Of a stretch of DNA of 64,000 nucleotides, positions 24,307 to 32,620 are shown piece after piece. The position numbers and the translations under genes were made by a program. The stretch covers positions 1 through 64,000 of the forward strand of contig JAKLGV010000004.1 of NCBI GenBank assembly GCA_022710585.1, in the 5' to 3' direction. Each line of letters starts with the position of its first letter. The stretch's first letter is position 1. The notes under the pieces were generated by a model that saw only the letters and a list, made by a program, of their open reading frames with translations, did not search any database and was not told the DNA's origin. Origin of the DNA: Deltaproteobacteria bacterium. Its GTDB lineage: Bacteria > Desulfobacterota > Syntrophia > Syntrophales > Smithellaceae.

Positions 24307-25455
24307 ATGCCGTTTGATTTTGATACGCCGATAAATCGCAAAGACACCGGCAGCCTTAAATGGGACATCTATCAGGGCCGTGATGTGCTACCGCTGTGGG
24401 TAGCGGACATGGATTTTGCCTCGCCCCCGCAGGTCATTGCTGCTCTGCATGAACGCATCGATCACGGTATCTTCGGCTATGCTTTCGCGCCCCGGGCACT
24501 CAAGGAGACGATTATCGAAAGACTCCGCACCCGCCACAACTGGGACCTACAAAGCGATTGGCTTGTCTGGCTGCCCGGTCTGGTCACGGGCATCAACATC
24601 GCATGCCGTGCTGTCGCCGCTCTGGGCGATGCCATTCTGACCACCATCCCGGCGTACCCTCCCTTTCTTTCTGCGCCTGAGTTGGCCGGATGTGAACTGA
24701 TTACTGTGGAGCATCCCAACCGGAACCACGCCTATCAAATAGATTTTGAAGCCATCGAAGCCGCTATTACAGAAGAAACGAAACTCTTCATTCTTTGCAA
24801 CCCGCATAACCCCACAGGCCGCGTTTTTACAAGAGATGAGCTTTCCGCCCTGGCCGAAATCTGCCTGCGCCGCAATCTCATCATTTGCGCGGACGAGATC
24901 CACTGCGATCTGGTCCTGGACACGGAGAAACGCCATCTCTCGATTGCCGCGCTCGATCAAGCCATTGCCGAGCGAACCATTACTTTGCTGTCGCCCAGCA
25001 AGACCTTCAACCTCCCCGGTCTGGGCTGTTCGCTGGCTGTCATCCCGGATGAAGGACTGCGCAAGCGCTTCACCAATGTTATGCAGGGCATCGTGCCGCA
25101 CGTGAACATCATGGGATACACCGCCGCTCTGGCCGCCTATCGTGACAGCGAAGACTGGCATCTTGAGTTGATTGATTATCTGCGTCGGAATCGTGATCTG
25201 GTCGAAACCTTTATCGGCTCAATCCCGGGCCTGTCCATGAATCATGTCGAGGCCACCTATCTGGCCTGGATTGACGTCCGCGAACTCGATGTTCCCGATC
25301 CATACATCTTTTTTGAGCAGGCCGGCGTCGGGCTATCCAACGGAGCCGACTTCGGCGTCCCGGGTTTCGTGCGCCTTAACTTCGGTTGCCCCCATGCGAC
25401 CCTTGAATTGGCTTTCGATCGCATAGCTGCGGCGATCCGCAACCTCAAGCGCTAA
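24307..25455 (+). CDS. patB: PatB/MalY-type PLP-dependent C-S lyase
   Basis: A 382-aa fold-type I aminotransferase-like enzyme of the MalY/PatB (cystathionine beta-lyase) group, expected to cleave C-S bonds to release a thiol, pyruvate and ammonia. The PLP lysine lies in LLSPSKTFNLPGL; LPLWVADMDFASPP near the N terminus, CNPHNPTGRV and ADEIHCDLVL are the expected PLP-binding segments. ATG 24307 with GAGGTGA just ahead is used; an in-frame GTG at 24301 overlaps the DUF2779 stop. GC content is higher than in the island to the left, so this probably marks return to native sequence. Confidence 0.85.
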   Translation: MPFDFDTPINRKDTGSLKWDIYQGRDVLPLWVADMDFASPPQVIAALHERIDHGIFGYAFAPRALKETIIERLRTRHNWDLQSDWLVWLPGLVTGINIACRAVAALGDAILTTIPAYPPFLSAPELAGCELITVEHPNRNHAYQIDFEAIEAAITEETKLFILCNPHNPTGRVFTRDELSALAEICLRRNLIICADEIHCDLVLDTEKRHLSIAALDQAIAERTITLLSPSKTFNLPGLGCSLAVIPDEGLRKRFTNVMQGIVPHVNIMGYTAALAAYRDSEDWHLELIDYLRRNRDLVETFIGSIPGLSMNHVEATYLAWIDVRELDVPDPYIFFEQAGVGLSNGADFGVPGFVRLNFGCPHATLELAFDRIAAAIRNLKR

Positions 25456-25460
25456 ATCAA

Positions 25461-26321
25461 TTACTTTGATTTTAAGGAACTGAAAAAAGTCATCACCCGG
25501 GCAGGAATGAAATCGGAAATTCTATGGCTGAGCAATTGGGTGAGCCTTTTCAAAAGGCTATGGGGCAGGAACTTGGATACTCCGAGATAAGTGATCTTGT
25601 TGAGCAGACCGGGCACATACCTTTCCTTGCCCCGTATGAACGCGTTTACGCCGGAAGCAGTGACCTCTTCAACATTCATCAAAGACATCTTGACCGGTAT
25701 AAAATCCAATGGAACACCCGCGTCGTTGATAAGATTCGTTCTTGTAAAGGGAGGATTCATCGCAGTGATGACCACCTTGCTTCCTCGGGGAAGTTCCGCC
25801 TGGATGGCCTCGGTCAGGCTTTGAGTCAGGGCCTTGGTTGCGGCATAAAGTCCAAGCTTCGGAACGGATTGGAAGGCAGAAACCGATGAAACGTTCAGGA
25901 TGCCGCCTTCGTTGCGCTCAATCATGGCGGGGAGAAAGAGGCGGCTTAATTTCGCAGAGGCCAGACAGTTCAGCAGAATCATTGTATTGAGTTTTTCCAT
26001 GGGCATTTCTGAAAACCTGCCGAACCAGCAAAGGCCGGCATTGTTCACGAGCACATGGACTTCCGGCACAGTCTGGACAACCTGCTGGTAGAGTTGTTCG
26101 GGACCGTCCGATTCCGTGAGGTCCCTGTAAAAAGTCCAGGTCTTGATGCGGTAAGTCTTCTGAAGTTCTGAAGCCCAAGCCTCAAGAAGGTCTTTCTGTT
26201 CGGGAAGGTCTGCCAGGATAAGATTCGCCTGCTCCCTGGCGAAACATTCTGACAAACCCTTGCCGATCCCCATTGCCGCTCCGGTTACGAGTATGTTTTT
26301 CCCCTTGAGATTCTGTTTCAC
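25461..26321 (-). CDS. Short-chain dehydrogenase/reductase
   Basis: A 286-aa classical SDR. The cofactor motif TGAAMGIGKG occurs at about residues 14-23, NNAG near 93 and the catalytic Ser plus YAATK (about 142-158). The C-terminal extension FSSLKSK and a hydrophobic stretch LGVSKFLPHSLLKRL suggest membrane association as in some acyl/steroid dehydrogenases. The start is GTG, with GAGGGAAGGA ahead. It is convergent with patB, separated by 5 bp. The substrate is not predictable. Confidence 0.85.
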   Translation of the reverse strand: MKQNLKGKNILVTGAAMGIGKGLSECFAREQANLILADLPEQKDLLEAWASELQKTYRIKTWTFYRDLTESDGPEQLYQQVVQTVPEVHVLVNNAGLCWFGRFSEMPMEKLNTMILLNCLASAKLSRLFLPAMIERNEGGILNVSSVSAFQSVPKLGLYAATKALTQSLTEAIQAELPRGSKVVITAMNPPFTRTNLINDAGVPLDFIPVKMSLMNVEEVTASGVNAFIRGKERYVPGLLNKITYLGVSKFLPHSLLKRLTQLLSHRISDFIPARVMTFFSSLKSK

Positions 26322-26341
26322 TTCCTTCCCTCATTATGCAC

Positions 26342-26392
26342 TACCGGATTTCCTAAACATTCATCATTCCCAACCCGATCGGGAATCCGGTA
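26342..26392. repeat. Nested inverted repeat between the SDR and RhuM-Fic genes
   Basis: TACCGGATT (26342-26350) pairs with AATCCGGTA (26384-26392), and inside it ATTCCC (26366-26371) pairs with GGGAAT (26381-26386). The two hairpins share bases and are mutually exclusive. The genes on either side are divergent, so this is unlikely to be a terminator; it may be an operator or a relict repeat. Confidence 0.35.
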
Positions 26393-26567
26393 TTTATATA
26401 AAAACTATTACAATGGATGGTTAACTTATCGCCTCATTTAAAAGTGTTGTCAATCTCATTATTTTGCGTCAAAGAGTGTAATGGCAACAAAAGTGTGCTA
26501 AAAGTAAACGTAAAATCAAATATATAAGGGTGGCAAAATCAAAGAGTTTTGAATAAAAGGTTTAAGT

Positions 26568-27617
26568 ATGAAAAACGAAGAGATCAAAAAAGGTGAGATA
26601 GTAATTTACAAAGCCAAGGGTGGACCGATAATCGATGTGCGCCTGCAGCAGGATACTGTCTGGCTGACGCAAAAAGAAATGGCGCTTCTCTTCGATAAAG
26701 ATCTGCGAACAGTCAACGAACATATAAAAAACATCTATCAAGAAAAAGAATTGGATATAAAATCAACTATCCGGAAATTCCGGATAGTTCAAAAAGAGGG
26801 CCAGAGGACTGTTGAGAGAGATATTGACTGCTTCAATCTCGATGCCATTATTTCTGTTGGTTATCGCGTTAACTCCAAGCGCGGTACCCAATTTCGCATC
26901 TGGGCAACCAATGTTTTGCGCAGGCATCTTGTGGATGGTTACACCATCAATGAAAAACGGCTCAAGGCACAGCAGTCCAAAATCCTAGAGCTTCAGGAAA
27001 CCGTTCGTTTACTGGGCAATTTGGCTCTTTTGGAAAGTGTTTCCGATGAGGCAAAGGGCATTGTGCAAATCATCTCTGAATATACGCGGGCATTAAATCT
27101 GCTTGACGACTACGATCATCAAAAACTGATCGTGCCCAAAGGTACAAAAAAAGCAAAATATAAACTGACCTATGAAGAATCCAGGAGCATCATTGAGCAA
27201 ATGAAAAAGAAATTCAGGGATTCGGCTCTTGTCGGCCAGGAAAAAGATAAAAGCTTTCAGGGTTCCATCGGAGCGATATACCAGACATTTGACGGTAAAG
27301 ATGTCTATCCCACCATAGAAGATAAAGCGGCTCACTTGCTTTACTTTGTGACAAAGAATCACAGCTTCATTGACGGCAACAAGCGCATAGCCGCCGCACT
27401 TTTTGTTTGTTTTCTTCAAAGAACCGGTATTTTACTTTGCAAAGACGGAAGTAAACGCATTGATGATAATGCGCTTGTCGCGTTAACGCTCATGATCGCC
27501 GCCAGCAAACCTTCGGAAAAAGATATCATGATTAAAGTGATTCTGAATCTAATAAGCCAAGCTGAGAGCAAACGAAGTGTAGGTCGAAGCGTAAGGCGAA
27601 TTATCCCAGGCACGTAG
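26568..27617 (+). CDS. RhuM-family protein with C-terminal Fic/Doc domain
   Basis: A 349-aa protein. Residues 1-150 are a RhuM (virulence RhuM) domain: WLTQKEMALLFDKD is an HTH-like segment and GYRVNSKRGTQFRIWAT is the family signature. The C terminus is a Fic domain with HSFIDGNKRIAAALF, fitting HxFx(D/E)GNxR, so it is probably an AMP-transferring or phosphorylating enzyme. RhuM-Fic proteins are common in islands and toxin-like loci. No antitoxin gene is adjacent; inhibition could be internal. A GGCAC/GTGCC hairpin (27609-27621) spans the stop codon. Confidence 0.8.
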   Translation: MKNEEIKKGEIVIYKAKGGPIIDVRLQQDTVWLTQKEMALLFDKDLRTVNEHIKNIYQEKELDIKSTIRKFRIVQKEGQRTVERDIDCFNLDAIISVGYRVNSKRGTQFRIWATNVLRRHLVDGYTINEKRLKAQQSKILELQETVRLLGNLALLESVSDEAKGIVQIISEYTRALNLLDDYDHQKLIVPKGTKKAKYKLTYEESRSIIEQMKKKFRDSALVGQEKDKSFQGSIGAIYQTFDGKDVYPTIEDKAAHLLYFVTKNHSFIDGNKRIAAALFVCFLQRTGILLCKDGSKRIDDNALVALTLMIAASKPSEKDIMIKVILNLISQAESKRSVGRSVRRIIPGT

Positions 27618-27621
27618 TGCC
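27609..27621 (+). repeat. Hairpin spanning the RhuM-Fic stop codon
   Basis: GGCAC-GTA-GTGCC is a perfect 5-bp stem containing the TAG stop; flanking ATCCC and GGGAT extend the pairing with small bulges. It could affect termination or mRNA stability. Confidence 0.35.
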
Positions 27622-27646
27622 GCGGGATCTTAAAAATCCTCCCTAG

Positions 27647-27667
27647 CCCTCCTTTAAAAAAGGAGGG
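27647..27667. terminator. Hairpin between convergent RhuM-Fic and EutBC genes
   Basis: CCCTCCTTT (27647-27655) and AAAGGAGGG (27659-27667) form a 9-bp stem with a 3-nt loop, 30 bp past the RhuM-Fic stop and 14 bp beyond the EutBC stop. It is AT-rich at the loop and lacks a long U-run, so it may be a weak bidirectional terminator or a dispersed repeat of the CCTCCTTT type found in many genomes. Confidence 0.5.
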
Positions 27668-27680
27668 TATTAAAGTGATT

Positions 27681-29999
27681 TTATCCCTTCCAGAGTTGTT
27701 CGATTATTTTTACCGTTTCCAGTGCGGCTCTTTCCGGCTTCAGCGCGGTATCGGCAACGCCCGAAACCACCTTGGTGATATCGTGATCGATTTCGCCTTT
27801 CTTCCAGAGACCTGCGGCCGGCGCTGTAATGTAGGCGGAAAACGTGTGATGCATGGTGCCGGGGCGCTCTCCGATAATATGAATGATAGCCTTGTGTTCT
27901 CCGGCTTCCGGCAAATCGCCAAACAGAGTTTCGCCGATGCGGTAACCGGCGCGAACCCGGCCGCCCTTAATCACCAGAATCTCCGGTGCCGGCTTCAAAT
28001 TTTTCCTGTGCAGATTTTTCTCCAGCGCGTCAAGATACGGCGCCAGATGCCCTTTATCCATAATAGCGTGGGCATTCAGCCCGTCCGAGATGACAATTTG
28101 AACCTGAACGGCGTCTTTTCTTTTTGCCTTCAGGTTTTGCAGCGCCGCCAGAGAAGCATCGTCCAATACCTCGCCGGTTTGCGGATGCAGAATATAATCC
28201 GTCCGATCCGCTGAGCGCGTTTTCAGCGGCACGGCGCCGGGTATTGCCGCCACAAAAGAAGGCTTAAGTTCAACCCAGATGGATTTCTTGGCGTCCGCAT
28301 ACAGCGCCCGGATTTCATGATCCAGCCCCGGCTCCATCTTCCATATTTCCTTGTCAAATCCTTCCGCAAGATAAACCCCGCGGGCGCGGACGTCCTTCAT
28401 CTTTTGTTTTCCCTCGCGCTTGATTGCAGCCGAGGAACGCTTATCGCCTTTAGCAAGCCGGAACTGATACCATACCCAGAGGGGATCGCCAAAATGGGCG
28501 GTTGGGCGTCCGTTGGCATCGATCACGCCGAGCCGCTGAAAGAACGTCCATATCTGGTCATTCACCTTGTACCCGAAGCGCTCACGAATGCGCACATGAT
28601 CCTGATACGCGGTGGTCAGATAGCCCAGCATGGGATCATTCTTGGTGGGCAGCGCCATCAGATAAGCCGGGTTGGCAGGCATGATCTGATCCTGGCACCA
28701 GTCCAGATCATCCAGCGAAACATCCATGTGCAGCGTGGAGCAAATATCAAGGCCGATCGTCAGACCGTGGAGTTTACCCATCACGATATCTTCCAGACAG
28801 CAGCGCACCAGCTGTTCGCGTGTGCGAAAAACTTCCGGCCCGATAAATCCGGCCACGTCGTTCACATGCAGCCACGGCGCGGGAACGCGGCCCGCCTTGC
28901 GCTGACTGTTGGCGACTGTCATTTTCAACAGACGGGCAAAACCATACTTGCGCGATTCATGGATAACCATATCCGTTCCCTGACCGCTGCCGTTGGTAAA
29001 ATCCGCACCCTGGCCGGTTTCAAAATAAAACCCGTATTGCCCGTTCCTCTGTGCGGCGTATTCAAGCATCTTGTCTAAAGATAGATCAAACGTCGAGTTG
29101 GCTTTATCGCTGCCGGCCAGGCTTTGAAACCAAACGCCCGTTGTTCCCGGCTGCTGTTTTTCCACCGCCGTCTGAATATCAATATGCGCCAGGACACTGT
29201 GTGGAATAATATCCTCCACACCAAACGTGCGGCGAAGGTCTTCCAGCGCCGTTTCCAGAGCGGCAACGGATTCCGGCAGACTGCTGACCGGATTGACCCC
29301 CAGTACAACATCGCCCGTTGCGTAAGACCATCCGGAAAAAATCTGCCAGATGACATCATCAGGATGATCCGTGGGAGAATTCGGCTGGATGCGGGCGCCC
29401 ATATAGCCTTTGGCGCCTATGTTGGTTCCGGCCAGCGGATTAAATATTTTTTGCCCGACGGCAATCAGCTCTTCATTCGACATGATTTTGACGACACACC
29501 CGATCACGTCACTGCACAGGCCGTCCAGCATCGGCTGAATTTCAGATTCATTGCGGGAGAGCAAAAAGTTTTTCAGCTCGCCCATGGTCATGGAACTTGT
29601 TTTCCTGACCGCTTCCGGTGAAAGGTTTTCCAGAAGACAGGCATACAGCTTATCTTCAAACAACGGGTGCTTCAGAATATCGCCAACGCGGGTGTTGGAT
29701 AAAAGCCGGCGCGCTTTGGAACGCACCGCTTCATCCGTCGCCGCAACACCCAGAATCTGATCGCCTTCCTTGAAGGCATTCGCCGCGCCAAAAATCTGCT
29801 GATACGTCACACGGTCAAACTTGCCCATCGTGCGATTCATAAAAGAAAAAAGATCTTCTTCCGGCTTCGTTTCCAAAATCCTAGCCTGCAAAAGAGGTGG
29901 AAGTAATCCTGAACTGATGAGTGTTCCTGCCATAATGCGACAAAACTTTCTTCTGCTAATGCGCTTGTGACTTTCTGAATTTAAATCAAATTCTTTCAT
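27681..29999 (-). CDS. Exported EutB-EutC fusion, ethanolamine ammonia-lyase
   Basis: A 772-aa single chain joining both subunits of the adenosylcobalamin-dependent enzyme that turns ethanolamine into acetaldehyde and ammonia. The N terminus is a twin-arginine signal (SRRKFCR at 15-21, then a hydrophobic stretch to about 38). The EutB part (about 45-570) retains RIQPNS (R203, Q205), VNPVSS (N236), YFETGQGAD (E327) and GLDICS, matching substrate-binding residues of EutB. The EutC part starts near 633 (VQIVISDGL) and keeps IGERPG, but the SSPDS element after it is changed to MHHTF. No microcompartment or other eut genes are nearby. A Tat-exported folded B12 enzyme would be unusual. The start codon has a weak AAGAAG ahead. 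Confidence 0.85.
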   Translation of the reverse strand: MKEFDLNSESHKRISRRKFCRIMAGTLISSGLLPPLLQARILETKPEEDLFSFMNRTMGKFDRVTYQQIFGAANAFKEGDQILGVAATDEAVRSKARRLLSNTRVGDILKHPLFEDKLYACLLENLSPEAVRKTSSMTMGELKNFLLSRNESEIQPMLDGLCSDVIGCVVKIMSNEELIAVGQKIFNPLAGTNIGAKGYMGARIQPNSPTDHPDDVIWQIFSGWSYATGDVVLGVNPVSSLPESVAALETALEDLRRTFGVEDIIPHSVLAHIDIQTAVEKQQPGTTGVWFQSLAGSDKANSTFDLSLDKMLEYAAQRNGQYGFYFETGQGADFTNGSGQGTDMVIHESRKYGFARLLKMTVANSQRKAGRVPAPWLHVNDVAGFIGPEVFRTREQLVRCCLEDIVMGKLHGLTIGLDICSTLHMDVSLDDLDWCQDQIMPANPAYLMALPTKNDPMLGYLTTAYQDHVRIRERFGYKVNDQIWTFFQRLGVIDANGRPTAHFGDPLWVWYQFRLAKGDKRSSAAIKREGKQKMKDVRARGVYLAEGFDKEIWKMEPGLDHEIRALYADAKKSIWVELKPSFVAAIPGAVPLKTRSADRTDYILHPQTGEVLDDASLAALQNLKAKRKDAVQVQIVISDGLNAHAIMDKGHLAPYLDALEKNLHRKNLKPAPEILVIKGGRVRAGYRIGETLFGDLPEAGEHKAIIHIIGERPGTMHHTFSAYITAPAAGLWKKGEIDHDITKVVSGVADTALKPERAALETVKIIEQLWKG

Positions 30000-30184
30000 G
30001 ACGACTTCTTATAACAATCTTTTAAAATTATTATATCAGTTATCAGCGCATTAAAACAAGTCATAACCTTGACATAAGGTCGGAGAAATCGGGGTCAAAT
30101 CTTTACCCTTGACTTTTCAGATATAGTGGAATTGGAAAGATTAAAGCTACTTTAAGAAAGAGACAGGTGAAAGACTGCATTCAC

Positions 30185-30210
30185 CCTAAATACCCTAAAG
30201 GGCACTATAG
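30185..30210. repeat. Direct repeat copy 1 flanking the Fic gene
   Basis: This 26-bp segment beginning CCTAAATAC and ending GGGCACTATAG matches positions 31276-31301 at 24 of 26 bases in the same orientation. Similarity is weaker further right (ATGGCC in both). The pair brackets the Fic gene. Confidence 0.6.
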
Positions 30211-30286
30211 AAGTATTATGGCCTGCCTGCTCGGGATAACAAGGGCGAAACAAAAAAAACGTTAACTTATGTCATTATATGGTCAA

Positions 30287-30317
30287 ATTAACGAATAATT
30301 GACAAATATTCGTTAAT
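30287..30317 (+). promoter_or_regulatory. Fic promoter with perfect 11-bp inverted repeat
   Basis: ATTAACGAATA (30287-30297) and TATTCGTTAAT (30307-30317) are perfect inverted repeats around a 9-bp spacer. The spacer holds TTGACA (30299-30304), a consensus -35 box; 17 bp later TAGTGT (30322-30327) is a weak -10. Transcription would begin close to the ATG at 30335, giving a leaderless or nearly leaderless message. The palindrome overlapping the -35 box is a strong operator candidate. Confidence 0.6.
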
Positions 30318-30334
30318 ATGCTAGTGTGCCGTCC

Positions 30335-31222
30335 ATGGCAACCAATAATACGACAAAAGAATATATCAAGGTTCTTAAGACTGCATACGATAAGTTGAGC
30401 AAAGGCAAGGGGTCATTGCTCAAGTTAATCAACGAATCCGAGCTTTCCGAAAGTGTTTTCAATTCCAATGCTATAGAAAATTCCACGCTAACACTCAAAG
30501 AAACAGAGCGCATTTTAATGGAGATGGCAATTTCCCGTAATGTGTCGGTGCGGGAAGTTTTCGAAGCAAAGAATCTGGCGCGTGTAATGGAATACATCAG
30601 AACGAAATCTGTCGAGCCGGATTTTTCCGCAGAGTTGATTCTTCTTCTGCATAAAATGCTAATGGGTAATATTAATGATTCTATCGCCGGACGCTTCCGT
30701 AAAAAAGGTGAGTATGTGCGTGTGGGCACTCATATTGCTCCAGCACCGGAACACTTAGAAAGAATGATAGAAGAGATTATTCTGGCGTATTCCGCTGATC
30801 AATCATCTTATTTTATTGATAAGGTTGCCAGGTTTCATCTCGATTTTGAAACGATTCATCCTTTCAACGACGGCAATGGAAGAATGGGTCGCTTGATCAT
30901 TAATTATCAGTTCGGTCGTTTGGGATTTCCCGATATAATTATTCGCGACAAAGAGAAACCAACTTATTATAAATCTTTCGGGGAATATAAAGATTTGAAA
31001 AAGACGAGAATGATGGAAAAGATTCTCTCGTTGGCGCTGACGGAATCTTTACATAAAAGGATCGCTTATCTGCAGGGCGATGAAATAATTACGCTGGCCG
31101 ATTATGCGAAGGCAAATAAAAAATCTGTTAACACATTGTTGAATGCCGCCCGCAGACAGACAATTCCCGCTTTCCGGGAAAAAGGTGTTTGGAAGATTGG
31201 AAAATTTAAAATCGGTAGTTAA
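30335..31222 (+). CDS. Fic-family protein with N-terminal inhibitory motif
   Basis: A 295-aa Fic protein. The catalytic loop HPFNDGNGRMGR (about 182-193) is a full consensus for AMP transfer to Ser, Thr or Tyr hydroxyls. Near the N terminus SNAIENST (about 46-53) matches the S-x-x-x-E-G/N inhibitory helix of class II Fic proteins, so activity would be self-restrained. A C-terminal winged-helix segment (ITLADYAKANKKSVNTLLNAA) suggests DNA binding and possibly autoregulation at the 30287-30317 palindrome. The ATG at 30335 is preferred to an in-frame GTG inside the promoter. The gene is bracketed by direct repeats. Confidence 0.85.
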   Translation: MATNNTTKEYIKVLKTAYDKLSKGKGSLLKLINESELSESVFNSNAIENSTLTLKETERILMEMAISRNVSVREVFEAKNLARVMEYIRTKSVEPDFSAELILLLHKMLMGNINDSIAGRFRKKGEYVRVGTHIAPAPEHLERMIEEIILAYSADQSSYFIDKVARFHLDFETIHPFNDGNGRMGRLIINYQFGRLGFPDIIIRDKEKPTYYKSFGEYKDLKKTRMMEKILSLALTESLHKRIAYLQGDEIITLADYAKANKKSVNTLLNAARRQTIPAFREKGVWKIGKFKIGS

Positions 31223-31275
31223 GGTTTAAGTAATTAAAAAAGAAGACTTGGATTTACCCTGACTACACTGACTAA

Positions 31276-31301
31276 CCTAAATACTCTGAAGGGCACTATA
31301 G
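31276..31301. repeat. Direct repeat copy 2 flanking the Fic gene
   Basis: This matches the copy at 30185-30210 in the same orientation with two mismatches. It lies 54 bp after the Fic stop and 70 bp before the ferredoxin-nitroreductase start. Confidence 0.6.
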
Positions 31302-31371
31302 GGGCAAAATGGCCGGCCGGAGTTTACCCAGCAAATGCGGGGCCGGCATGACAAAGATGAAAGGAGTTATT

Positions 31372-32196
31372 ATGTCGCTATTTAAGATTGATCAAAAGAA
31401 ATGTAAACGGGACGGCATCTGCGCGGCGGAATGTCCGGCTCAAATCATTGTCCAGGCCGACAAGAAATCCTTCCCGTCTCTGTTGGATAATAGTGAAGAA
31501 TTCTGTTTTAACTGCGGACACTGCGTGGCGGTTTGTCCTTACGGGGCGCTAACGCTATCCACAATGCCCCTTGTGGCCTGTCCGCCAATCCAAAAAGAAC
31601 TTCTTCCGGACGCCGACACGGTGAAAAATTTTCTTCAGGCACGGCGTTCTATCCGTCAGTATAAGGACAAGGTCGTCTCACGCAAACTTCTGGCGGAGAT
31701 GATCGATACAGCACGATATGCTCATACCGCCAGTAATGCTCAAGAGGTGCACTGGACTGTTTTTCAGAATCCTGGAGATGTCCGCAAACTGGCCGGGATG
31801 GTCGTTGATTTCACGAAAATTATTCTTCCCGTTATAACCGATGTAGAAAGAGCAAAGCGCATGCAGCGGCTTGTCGATGCCTGGGCTGACGGCAAAGATC
31901 GCGTCATGCGAGGAGCTCCGCATTTAATTGTGGTTCACAGTCCTGCTGATCAGCCTTTTCCCACGACGGATTGCGCAATCGCGCTCACGTATCTAGAACT
32001 TTACGCCTTTTCCAAAGGTCTGGGAACCTGCTGGGCCGGGTATTTCACATTAGCGGCCGTCATGCATGAACCTCTAATGAAAGTATTGGATTTACCCGCG
32101 GGCCATAAGTGCTTTGGGGCGGTGATGGTGGGATATCCCAAATTCAGATATCACCGGATACCCATGCGCAACAAGCCTCCTATTTCATGGCGTTGA
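31372..32196 (+). CDS. Ferredoxin-nitroreductase fusion protein
   Basis: A 274-aa flavoprotein. Residues 1-75 hold two 4Fe-4S ferredoxin motifs (CKRDGICAAECP and CFNCGHCVAVCP). The rest is a nitroreductase-family FMN domain starting at FLQARRSIRQYK, with ASNAQEVHW and GTCWAGYF as conserved segments. Such fusions are frequent in anaerobes and transfer electrons from ferredoxin to unknown acceptors. AAAGGAG precedes the ATG at 31372; an open extension of 21 codons upstream has no such signal. It is cytoplasmic, with no signal peptide. Confidence 0.85.
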   Translation: MSLFKIDQKKCKRDGICAAECPAQIIVQADKKSFPSLLDNSEEFCFNCGHCVAVCPYGALTLSTMPLVACPPIQKELLPDADTVKNFLQARRSIRQYKDKVVSRKLLAEMIDTARYAHTASNAQEVHWTVFQNPGDVRKLAGMVVDFTKIILPVITDVERAKRMQRLVDAWADGKDRVMRGAPHLIVVHSPADQPFPTTDCAIALTYLELYAFSKGLGTCWAGYFTLAAVMHEPLMKVLDLPAGHKCFGAVMVGYPKFRYHRIPMRNKPPISWR

Positions 32197-32308
32197 TTGG
32201 GGGAATGTCACGCTCTGTTTAATTCCATGTGTATGATTCATTTATCCTGTGTTTTTTGACAAAATTTTCCAAAAGAATATAATGTCATCAGGCCAAACGG
32301 AGGTAACA

Positions 32309-32566
32309 ATGATGATAAATCTAGCTGACGAAAACCAAAAAGAAAAGCGTCTGGAAATGATTCGACAGGCGTTAAAAGAAAAAGCACCTATGAAATATTC
32401 AGAAGTGGAAGCATCAGGCAAACTTCAGGAGTTTCTGGAAGAGCATGATGCGGAAATGATGGCATTTTACAATGAGGCGATAAAAGAAGTGTGGAAAGAC
32501 ACTCTGGAGCGTTTTCTTGGATTTAGCGATTTGGATTTTGATGAGACGACTTTACCCGCTGGGTAG
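32309..32566 (+). CDS. Small acidic helical protein of unknown function
   Basis: An 85-aa protein predicted to be almost all helix, strongly charged (KEKRLEMIRQALKEKA; FLEEHDAEMMAFYNEAIKEVW). I do not recognise a family. GGAGG lies 5 nt before the ATG at 32309, which makes translation likely. It lies between the ferredoxin-nitroreductase and the acyl-CoA synthetase in the same orientation and may belong to the same transcript. Confidence 0.55.
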   Translation: MMINLADENQKEKRLEMIRQALKEKAPMKYSEVEASGKLQEFLEEHDAEMMAFYNEAIKEVWKDTLERFLGFSDLDFDETTLPAG

Positions 32567-32578
32567 AGCATCTACAAT

Positions 32579-32602
32579 GGGAATGACACCTTTTGTCATC
32601 CC
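32579..32602 (+). promoter_or_regulatory. Hairpin ahead of the acyl-CoA synthetase ribosome-binding site
   Basis: GGGAATGAC (32579-32587) pairs with GTCATCCC (32595-32602) with one bulged A. It ends 3 nt before GGAGG (32606-32610). It could attenuate or stabilise the downstream message; function is inferred from position. Confidence 0.35.
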
Positions 32603-32620
32603 TCCGGAGGTATTTTCATA

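Larger units (their letters stand above)
30000..30334. other. Intergenic region between EutBC and Fic genes
   Basis: This 335-bp space carries the EutBC promoter region on its left. It has short repeated GGTCAAA and TTGAC motifs (30060-30110), which look like remnants of a dispersed element. It also holds the first copy of a 26-bp direct repeat (30185-30210) and the inverted-repeat operator of the Fic gene (30287-30317). I found no gene in it. Confidence 0.5.

Noticed and set aside
28317..29078. A 253-codon plus-strand frame
   Set aside because: It is antisense to the EutBC gene, whose motifs cover this region.
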